Shown one piece after another: positions 1-4,884 of a stretch of DNA of 8,146 nucleotides (positions within the stretch are counted from its first letter, which is position 1; every line of letters starts with the position of its first letter). Source of the stretch: Rhodanobacteraceae bacterium UBA703 (GTDB taxonomy: Bacteria; Pseudomonadota; Gammaproteobacteria; Xanthomonadales; Rhodanobacteraceae); NCBI GenBank assembly GCA_002297645.1, contig DBMH01000166.1, positions 1 through 8,146 of the forward strand, given 5' to 3'. The position numbers and the translations under genes are program-made. The notes under the pieces are model-generated. The model saw nothing but the letters and a program-made list of their open reading frames with translations, did not search any database and was not told where the DNA came from.

Positions 1-185
1 CGGCGCGCGCCGGCACGCGCCTGCTGCTCTGCGGCGGCGCGCCGCTCGACGGCGAGCGCTTCATCTGGTGGAACTTCGTTTCGTCGAGCCGCGAACGCAT
101 CGAGCGCGCGAAGGCCGACTGGCTGGCGCAGCGCATCGGCCGGGTGCCGGGCGAAACCGAGTTCATCCCGTTGCCGGAGAACTGA
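1..185 (+). CDS. Pirin family protein, C-terminal part (5' end outside window)
   Basis: Reading from base 3, an open frame runs to a TGA at 183-185 and gives the last 60 residues of a protein whose start lies before the window. The stretch reads GG-(A)PLDGERFIWWNFVSSS, then a charged helix and the ending PGETEFIPLP. This is the usual tail of bacterial pirin / quercetin-dioxygenase-like bicupin proteins: the WWNFVSSS block followed by a helix and a PGE(T)EFIPLP end. The metal-binding histidines of pirins lie in the N-terminal cupin, which is not present here, so enzyme activity cannot be judged. Pirins have been linked to quercetin 2,3-dioxygenase activity and to regulatory roles; which applies here is unknown. 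The next gene starts 9 bases after the stop, so co-transcription is likely. Confidence 0.85.
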   Translation, partial: ARAGTRLLLCGGAPLDGERFIWWNFVSSSRERIERAKADWLAQRIGRVPGETEFIPLPEN

Positions 186-194
186 GCGACGGCC

Positions 195-497
195 ATGTCC
201 GAGTTCCGCAGCTTCCGCGACTTCTATCCGTTTTACCTGGCCGAGCACGCCAATCGCACCTGCCGCCGACTGCACTTCATCGGCAGTTGTCTCGTGCTGG
301 CGGTCGTCGGCACCGCCATCGTCGCGCGCGACGCGCGCTGGCTGTGGCTGGCACCGCTGGTCGGCTACGGCTTCGCCTGGGTCGGCCATTTCGCGTTCGA
401 GAAGAATCGGCCCGCCACCTTCAAGCACCCGCTCTACAGCCTTGCCGGCGACTGGGTGATGTTCGCGGACGTGCTCCGCGGGCGCGTCTCGATCTGA
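195..497 (+). CDS. Mpo1-like (DUF962) small membrane protein
   Basis: This is a 100-residue protein of the DUF962/Mpo1 family. Yeast Mpo1 is an Fe(II)-dependent dioxygenase that acts on 2-hydroxy fatty acids in alpha-oxidation; the bacterial members are largely uncharacterised. Visible hallmarks are YPFYLAEHAN (H18, N20), RRLHFIG (H27), the WVGHFAFEKNRPATFKHPL block (H65, E69, H78) and the closing GDWVMF. The four histidines sit where the family has its conserved, probably iron-binding, residues. Two hydrophobic stretches, about 29-43 and 48-63, would place it in the membrane. Its length is normal for the short bacterial form. No strong ribosome-binding site precedes the ATG; the stop of the pirin gene lies 9 bases upstream, so re-initiation is plausible. 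Substrate is not inferable. Confidence 0.88.
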   Translation: MSEFRSFRDFYPFYLAEHANRTCRRLHFIGSCLVLAVVGTAIVARDARWLWLAPLVGYGFAWVGHFAFEKNRPATFKHPLYSLAGDWVMFADVLRGRVSI

Positions 498-519
498 GTC
501 CGGCGGAGCCGCGGGCCGA

Positions 520-1656
520 ATGTCCTCCTCGCACGCCGCAGCGGACACGCGCCTGCGCCACATCGACACGCTGCGTGCGGTCGCGGCAATCCTGGTGCTG
601 TGGCAGCACGTCGGCGAGGTCTTCGTCCATCTGAACGGGGCGGTCGCCCTGGGCGGCAGCCGCCTGCAGGAGTTCGCGTCCAGCATCAACGTCGGTCGCA
701 TCGGCGTCGTCGCGTTCTTCCTGATCAGCGGCTTCGTGATTCCCTTCAGCATCCAGCCCGGGCAGGCGTCGCCGGTGCGCACGTTCCTGGTCAAGCGCTT
801 CTTCCGCATCTATCCGGCGTACTGGCTGTCGGTTCCGCTCGGCGCGCTGACCGGCTACTGGATCTGGGGCCGGGAGTTCACCGCGGCGGATTTCCTGGTC
901 AACCTGACGCTGCTGCAGGACCTGTTCGGCATGCGCGCGGCCGAAGGGTTGTACTGGACCCTGCTGGTGGAACTGGTCTTCTACGCGCTGTGCGTGGCGT
1001 TGCTGCTGACACGCAGTCTCGACAAGCCGCGTCGGCTGCTGGCGCTGGCATACGTCTTCGGCGGCGTGTACGTACTGGCGATGCTGATGCGGTGGCTCGG
1101 TTTGCCGTCGGTGGGAACGAGCGTCGCGTTCGGCTTCCTGAACCTCTCGATCATGCTGTGCGGCACGCTGTATCGCTCGTTGCTGGACGACTCGCCGGCG
1201 ATGGAGCGGGCGGACAGGGCCGGCACGCGCCTGCTGATCGCGATCTATCTCGTCATCCTGCCGGCGGCGACCGTGCCGATGATCGGTTTCTCGCCCAATG
1301 CGCAGATCTCGTACGCGCTCGGCATGCTGCTGTTCCTCGCCGGAACGACCTGGCTGCGGGTGCAGGCGCGCCTGACCGACTGGCTGGGACGGATCAGCTA
1401 TTCGATCTACCTGTTCCATCCGGTCGTGTTCCTGGCGATGCTCTGGCTGCTGCAGCGGCTGCCGCAGGATTCGTGGTGGCGCACGCGGCACCTGCTCGTC
1501 TACCTCGTGGCCAACCTGCTGCTCACTGTCGCGTTCGCCACCTTGGTCTACCGCTGGGTCGAGCGGCCCGGCATGCGCCTCGGGCGCTCGCTGGCGCGGG
1601 CGGTGCAGCGGCGCGGCGAACCCGGACCCGTCGTCGCGCCGGCTCCGGTTCCCTGA
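520..1656 (+). CDS. Acyltransferase 3 family membrane protein (OafA/YrhL type)
   Basis: This is a 378-residue polytopic membrane protein of the acyltransferase-3 family, which transfers acyl groups (often acetyl) to sugars of O-antigen, exopolysaccharide or other extracytoplasmic glycans. Visible motifs are RHIDTLRAVAAILVLWQH near the N-terminus, with the conserved R13/R19 and the catalytic-type H30; FFLISGFVI (66-74); KRFFRIYPAYW (92-102); YWTLLVELVFY (145-155); SYSIYLFHPVVF (293-304); and YRWVERPGMRLG (344-355). About ten hydrophobic segments can be counted. The protein stops after the membrane domain, so it has no C-terminal SGNH domain. The start follows the DUF962 stop by 22 bases; the best ribosome-site candidate there is weak, but the ATG fits the usual N-terminus. 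No glycan biosynthesis genes are in the window, so the acceptor cannot be named. Confidence 0.92.
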   Translation: MSSSHAAADTRLRHIDTLRAVAAILVLWQHVGEVFVHLNGAVALGGSRLQEFASSINVGRIGVVAFFLISGFVIPFSIQPGQASPVRTFLVKRFFRIYPAYWLSVPLGALTGYWIWGREFTAADFLVNLTLLQDLFGMRAAEGLYWTLLVELVFYALCVALLLTRSLDKPRRLLALAYVFGGVYVLAMLMRWLGLPSVGTSVAFGFLNLSIMLCGTLYRSLLDDSPAMERADRAGTRLLIAIYLVILPAATVPMIGFSPNAQISYALGMLLFLAGTTWLRVQARLTDWLGRISYSIYLFHPVVFLAMLWLLQRLPQDSWWRTRHLLVYLVANLLLTVAFATLVYRWVERPGMRLGRSLARAVQRRGEPGPVVAPAPVP

Positions 1657-1673
1657 GGCGTCTCGCTCCGGCG

Positions 1674-1700
1674 TGTCGATCGGGCGCGCGCTCGTTCGTC
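1674..1700 (+). promoter_or_regulatory. Candidate ECF42-type promoter (TGTCGA, 17-base spacer, CGTC)
   Basis: TGTCGA lies at 1674-1679 and CGTC at 1697-1700, with a 17-base spacer, in the only gap ahead of the DGPF-VOC-sigma module. From memory of published work on ECF42 sigma factors in Streptomyces, their target promoters carry TGTCGA at -35 and CG(A/T)C at -10, upstream of DGPF genes. Transcription would start about 1707 and leave a leader of some 55 bases before the ATG at 1763. Caution: TGTCGA also occurs by chance inside genes on this strand (at 3730 and 5284), and CGTC is common in DNA this rich in G+C, so the match is suggestive, not proof. Confidence 0.5.
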
Positions 1701-1750
1701 GTCCCGGCAAGAGCGCAGGCGGCGGATCGGCCGTCGCCCGCTCCGGATTC

Positions 1751-1757
1751 GGGAGAG
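1751..1757 (+). promoter_or_regulatory. Ribosome-binding site that sets the DGPF gene start
   Basis: GGGAGAG at 1751-1757 ends five bases before the ATG at 1763 (seven from the GGAG core). The reading frame is open further upstream to a GTG at 1673, but the extra 30 residues are arginine-rich, unlike the family, and that GTG overlaps the candidate promoter. The site therefore supports 1763 as the start. Confidence 0.7.
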
Positions 1758-1762
1758 CCGAC

Positions 1763-2182
1763 ATGCGGGTCATGGTGATGGTGAAGGCGAACGAGGACAG
1801 CGAGGCCGGCGTGATGCCGACGGAAGCCATGCTGGCTGCGATGGGCAAGTACAACGAAGAACTGGTCAAGGCCGGCGTGATGCTCGCGGGCGAGGGCCTG
1901 CATCCCAGTTCGCGCGGCGCGCGCGTGCGTTTCGGCAGCGACGGCCGGCGGACGGTCATCGACGGGCCGTTCACGGAGACCAAGGAGCTGGTCGCCGGCT
2001 TCTGGCTGTGGCAGGTGCACTCGTTCGAAGAAGCGGTCGAATGGCTCAAGCGCGCGCCGTTCGAGCCGGGCGACGAGATCGAGATCCGCCGGGTGTTCGA
2101 AGCGGAGGATTTCGGCGCGGAACTCACGCCCGAGCTGCGCGAGCAGGAAGAGCGCCTGCGCGCCCGGATCGCCCCGCGCTGA
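1763..2182 (+). CDS. DGPF / YCII-related domain protein
   Basis: This 139-residue protein belongs to the YCII-related DGPF group, small ferredoxin-fold alpha/beta proteins whose biochemical role is unknown. It starts MRVMVMVKA-NEDSEAG, typical of the group, and carries the name-giving Asp-Gly-Pro-Phe at residues 67-70 followed by TETKELVAGFWLWQV. The family's GEGL-PSS stretch is at 43-50 and the FEAEDFG motif at 112-118. A charged helix makes up the C-terminus. Genes of this type are a hallmark neighbour and target of ECF42 sigma factors, and such a sigma gene lies two genes downstream on the same strand. The spacing to the next gene is 28 bases. The start at 1763 was chosen over an upstream GTG because of the ribosome-binding site and the family N-terminus. 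Family assignment is firm; function is not. Confidence 0.93.
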   Translation: MRVMVMVKANEDSEAGVMPTEAMLAAMGKYNEELVKAGVMLAGEGLHPSSRGARVRFGSDGRRTVIDGPFTETKELVAGFWLWQVHSFEEAVEWLKRAPFEPGDEIEIRRVFEAEDFGAELTPELREQEERLRARIAPR

Positions 2183-2210
2183 ACCTGCCCGTCTGCCGGA
2201 GAAACCAGCG

Positions 2211-2633
2211 ATGAAACTCAGCACCTACCTGAATTTCGACGGGAACTGCCGCGAAGCATTCGAGTTCTACGCCGAACTGCTCGGCGGAAGGATCGTGAGC
2301 CTGATGCGCTACGGCGACACGCCGGGTTGCGAGGACATGCCCGCCGCCGAGCGCGACCGGATCATGCATGCGCGTCTCGAGGTCGGCGGCGACGCACTCA
2401 TGGCGACCGACAGCACGTCGGCGTATCCGTACCACAGGATCCGTTGCGCCTACGTCGTGTTCGACGTCGGCACGCCGGAGGAGGCCGAGCGCATCTTCGC
2501 GGCGCTGTCCGCCGGCGGGAATGTGGAGATGCCGATGCAGGAGACGTTCTGGGCGAATCGCTACGGCATCACCGTCGACCGCTTCGGCGTGCCGTGGATG
2601 ATCAATTGCGCCAAGCCGTTCGATGGCGGCTGA
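2211..2633 (+). CDS. VOC family protein, PhnB-like (glyoxalase superfamily)
   Basis: This is a 140-residue vicinal-oxygen-chelate fold protein of the PhnB-like branch, often annotated as 3-demethylubiquinone-9 3-methyltransferase-like or glyoxalase-like. Two beta-alpha-beta-beta-beta units can be traced. The first starts YLNFDGNCREAFEFYAELLGG and ends around H53 (IMHARLEVGG-ALMATD). The second starts at YVVFDVGTPEEAERIFAALS and ends ETFWANRYGITVDRFGVPWMIN, the branch's signature. H53 and E111 occupy positions that could bind a metal, but no substrate can be named. A clear ribosome-binding site (GGAGAA, 2198-2203) precedes the ATG. The gene sits between the DGPF and sigma genes, a common companion in ECF42 loci, which implies membership of the same regulon. 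Confidence 0.9.
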   Translation: MKLSTYLNFDGNCREAFEFYAELLGGRIVSLMRYGDTPGCEDMPAAERDRIMHARLEVGGDALMATDSTSAYPYHRIRCAYVVFDVGTPEEAERIFAALSAGGNVEMPMQETFWANRYGITVDRFGVPWMINCAKPFDGG

Positions 2634-2644
2634 ACAGGGCCTCA

Positions 2645-2666
2645 CGTGCCGGCTTGCGCCGGCGCG
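2645..2666 (+). other. GC-rich hairpin in the leader of the sigma factor gene
   Basis: Arms 2645-2653 and 2658-2666 pair over nine bases (one G-T wobble) around the loop TTGC. No T-run follows, so it is not a classical intrinsic terminator. Its right arm touches the GGAGG at 2666-2670, the only good ribosome-site sequence before the sigma gene, so it could limit translation or protect an mRNA end. This is a structure reading only. Confidence 0.4.
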
Positions 2667-2690
2667 GAGGCGATGGTCTGATCGGTCGCC

Positions 2691-3950
2691 ATGACGGCGA
2701 CCGACATCCGCAAAACGATCGAGGCGGTCTGGCGTATGGAGTCGGCCAAGCTCATCGCCGTGCTCGCGCGCATGCTGCACGACGTCGGCCTCGCCGAGGA
2801 ACTGGCGCAGGACGCGCTCGTGACCGCGCTCGAGCAGTGGCCCGAGCGCGGCGTGCCGGACAATCCCGGCGCGTGGCTGATGGCGACGGCGAAGCATCGT
2901 GCGATCGACCGGCTGCGCCGCCAGCAGCTCATCCTGCGCAAGCACGAGGAACTCGGGCACGAGATCGAGCTGGGACAGGACGAGAACCGGGCAGCCGACG
3001 CCGACGCCACGCTCGAGGACGACATCGGCGACGACCTGCTGCGCCTGGTGTTCGTCGCCTGTCATCCGGTGCTGTCCGCCGAGGCACGCGTCGCGCTGAC
3101 GCTGCGCCTGCTCGGCGGCCTGACGACCGACGAGATCGCGCGGGCCTTCCTGGTGCCCGAGGCGACCATCGCGCAGCGCATTGTGCGTGCGAAGCGCACG
3201 CTCGCGGAGAAGCAGGTGCCGTTCGAGGTTCCGCGCGCGGACGAACTCGCGGCGCGGCTGTCGTCGGTGCTCGAAGTCATCTATCTCGTCTTCAACGAGG
3301 GCTACGCGGCGACCGCCGGCAGCGACTGGACGCGCCCGACCCTGTGCGAGGACGCGCTGCGTCTCGGGCGCGTGCTGGCCGAACTGATGCCCGATCAGGC
3401 GGAAGTGCACGGCCTGGTGGCGCTGATGGAGATCCAGGCCTCGCGGCTGCGCGCGCGCATCGGTCCCGACGGCGAACCGATCCTGCTGCTCAAGCAGAAC
3501 CGGGGCCAGTGGGACCGCCTGCTGATCCGGCGCGGTCTCGCCGCGCTGGAGCGTGCGGGCCGGCTCGGCGGCGAGCCGGGAACGTATGCGTTGCAGGCCG
3601 CGATCGCCGCCTGCCATGCCGGCGCGCCGAGTGCGGAGGACACGGACTGGGCGCGTATCGCCGTGCTGTATGCCCGGCTCGCGGCATTGGCGCCCTCGCC
3701 GGTGGTCGAGCTGAACCGCGCGGTCGCGGTGTCGATGGCGTCCGGCCCGCAGGCCGGGTTGGCGATCGTCGACGCGCTGCGCGACGAGCGCGCCTTGTCC
3801 GGCTACCACCTGCTGCCCAGCGTGCGCGGTGACCTGTTGCAGAAGCTCGGCCGTCGCGACGAAGCCCGGGCCGAGTTCGAGCGCGCCGCCGCGCTGGCGC
3901 GCAATACGCGCGAGCGCGAGCTGCTGCTGGAGCGGGCGGCGGCCTGCTGA
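2691..3950 (+). CDS. ECF RNA polymerase sigma factor, ECF42 type, with DUF6596/TPR-like extension
   Basis: This is a 419-residue sigma factor, about twice the length of an ordinary ECF sigma. Region 2 covers roughly residues 10-80 and includes AEELAQDALVTALEQW and the -10 recognition helix ending AIDRLRR. Region 4 spans about 115-172 and ends in the helix-turn-helix GLTTDEIARAFLVPEATIAQRIVRAKRTL. From about 185 follows the DUF6596 extension, marked by VIYLVFNEGYAAT (196-208) and LCEDALRLGRVL (218-229). The last stretch, about 380-415 (GDLLQKLGRRDEARAEFERAAAL), resembles a TPR helix pair. These features fit group ECF42, whose extension is known to matter for activity and which is usually found with DGPF genes, as here. 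No anti-sigma gene is adjacent. The ATG at 2691 lacks a close ribosome-binding site but fits the family N-terminus; an in-frame stop at 2679-2681 rules out a start further upstream. Confidence 0.95.
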   Translation: MTATDIRKTIEAVWRMESAKLIAVLARMLHDVGLAEELAQDALVTALEQWPERGVPDNPGAWLMATAKHRAIDRLRRQQLILRKHEELGHEIELGQDENRAADADATLEDDIGDDLLRLVFVACHPVLSAEARVALTLRLLGGLTTDEIARAFLVPEATIAQRIVRAKRTLAEKQVPFEVPRADELAARLSSVLEVIYLVFNEGYAATAGSDWTRPTLCEDALRLGRVLAELMPDQAEVHGLVALMEIQASRLRARIGPDGEPILLLKQNRGQWDRLLIRRGLAALERAGRLGGEPGTYALQAAIAACHAGAPSAEDTDWARIAVLYARLAALAPSPVVELNRAVAVSMASGPQAGLAIVDALRDERALSGYHLLPSVRGDLLQKLGRRDEARAEFERAAALARNTRERELLLERAAAC

Positions 3951-3962
3951 GTCCGGAGGTCG

Positions 3963-3982
3963 CGGCGGCGCGAAGGCCGCCG
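3963..3982 (+). terminator. Terminator-like hairpin after the sigma factor gene
   Basis: Perfect seven-base arms (3963-3969 and 3976-3982) surround the loop GCGAAG, starting 13 bases after the sigma gene stop. No T-run follows, so it is at best a weak or Rho-assisted terminator. The rest of the gap to 4137 shows no convincing promoter, although the LolA-like gene probably has one. Confidence 0.4.
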
Positions 3983-4137
3983 ATCCGCGTCACCGTGCCG
4001 ATCGGCTCCCGAGGGATGAGTGGCCATGGTCCCCTGGTATGACTTTGAGCCCATCCTGGGATGGATCCGGTTCCACTAGGCTTGCCTCCGGCAGCCGGGG
4101 AGCTGAGCCATCCATCCGTCCGGATCGGGAGAAGGAC

Positions 4138-4884
4138 ATGAGAATGCGTATGAAGTACGTGCTCGTCGCGCTGGCGCTGGCCAGCGGCGGCGCGCAGGCC
4201 ATCGGCGTGGAAGACATCGTCGCCAGGAACCTGCAGGCGCGCGGCGGTGCGGAGAAGTTGCAGGCGATCAAGACGCTCAAGCTGAGCGGCAAGGTGGTCT
4301 TCGGAGGCCAGTTCGAGCTGGGTTTCACCTCGTACCGCAAGGCGCCCGGGTCGAGCCGCACCGAAGCCAGCCTGCAGGGGCTGACGATGGTGCAGGCCTG
4401 GGACGGGCACGAGGCATGGCAGATCTCGCCGTTCCAGGGGCGCAAGGATCCGGAGAAGATGTCGGCCGACGACGCGCGCGCGCTGGCGGACGATGCGCCG
4501 ATCGGCGGTCCCCTGCTGGACTGGCAGGCGCGCGGCAGCAAGATCGACTACCTCGGCACCGAGGACGTCGACGGCACCGAGGCGCACAAGCTCAAGGTGA
4601 CCCTGCAGAACGGCGACGTCGAGTACGTCTATCTCGATCCGGACCACTGGCTCGAGATCCGCAAGGTGTCGCAGCGCAAGGTGCGCGGCACCCAGGTCGA
4701 GACCGTCGAGGACTACGGCGACTACGAAGAGGTCGCCGGCGTGTATTTCCCGTTCTCGGTCGCGATCGAGAACAAGGGCGACGGTGGCAACCAGCAGATG
4801 ACGATCGACAAGGGTGAGGCGAACGTCGCGCTCGAGGACGCGATGTTCGCGTTCCCGGCACAGGGCAAGGGAGACGCGAAATGA
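4138..4884 (+). CDS. LolA-like outer membrane lipoprotein-sorting family protein, secreted
   Basis: This 248-residue exported protein starts with a Sec signal peptide: RMRMK, a hydrophobic core VLVALALA, and a likely cut after AQA at residues 19-21. The mature part follows the LolA-like layout: IVARNLQARGGAEKLQAIKTLKLSG (27-51), AWDGHEAWQISPFQG (87-101), GTEDVDGTEAHKLKVTLQNGD (140-160), YLDPDHWLEIRK (165-176), VYFPFSV (202-208) and a closing AMFAFP. Such open beta-barrels hold lipid-like ligands; LolA itself carries lipoproteins across the periplasm, but this is a divergent relative and its ligand is unknown. No lipobox is present. GGGAG at 4127-4131 favours the ATG at 4138; the ATG at 4144 also fits the GAAGGA that follows. 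The stop overlaps the start of the next gene (ATGA), so both are probably made together. Confidence 0.8.
   Translation: MRMRMKYVLVALALASGGAQAIGVEDIVARNLQARGGAEKLQAIKTLKLSGKVVFGGQFELGFTSYRKAPGSSRTEASLQGLTMVQAWDGHEAWQISPFQGRKDPEKMSADDARALADDAPIGGPLLDWQARGSKIDYLGTEDVDGTEAHKLKVTLQNGDVEYVYLDPDHWLEIRKVSQRKVRGTQVETVEDYGDYEEVAGVYFPFSVAIENKGDGGNQQMTIDKGEANVALEDAMFAFPAQGKGDAK
4867..4873 (+). promoter_or_regulatory. Ribosome-binding site inside the LolA-like gene for the propeller gene
   Basis: AAGGGAG at 4867-4873 lies seven bases before the ATG at 4881, within the last codons of the upstream gene. It fixes 4881 as the start, together with the ATGA overlap of stop and start and the signal peptide that follows. 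Confidence 0.75.

Noticed and set aside
421..3809. Two further long - strand frames (421-2127 and 2124-3809)
   Set aside because: They lie antisense to four recognisable genes, show Q/R/H-rich sequence without motifs, and have no ribosome-binding site that stands out.
2327..3832. A 501-codon + strand frame across the VOC and sigma genes
   Set aside because: Almost entirely R, A, G and D; it overlaps two genes with clear family signatures in other frames.
4038..4050. TATGAC and TTGAGC as promoter boxes for the LolA-like gene
   Set aside because: Neither has a partner box at a workable distance, and their order is reversed for a sigma-70 promoter.
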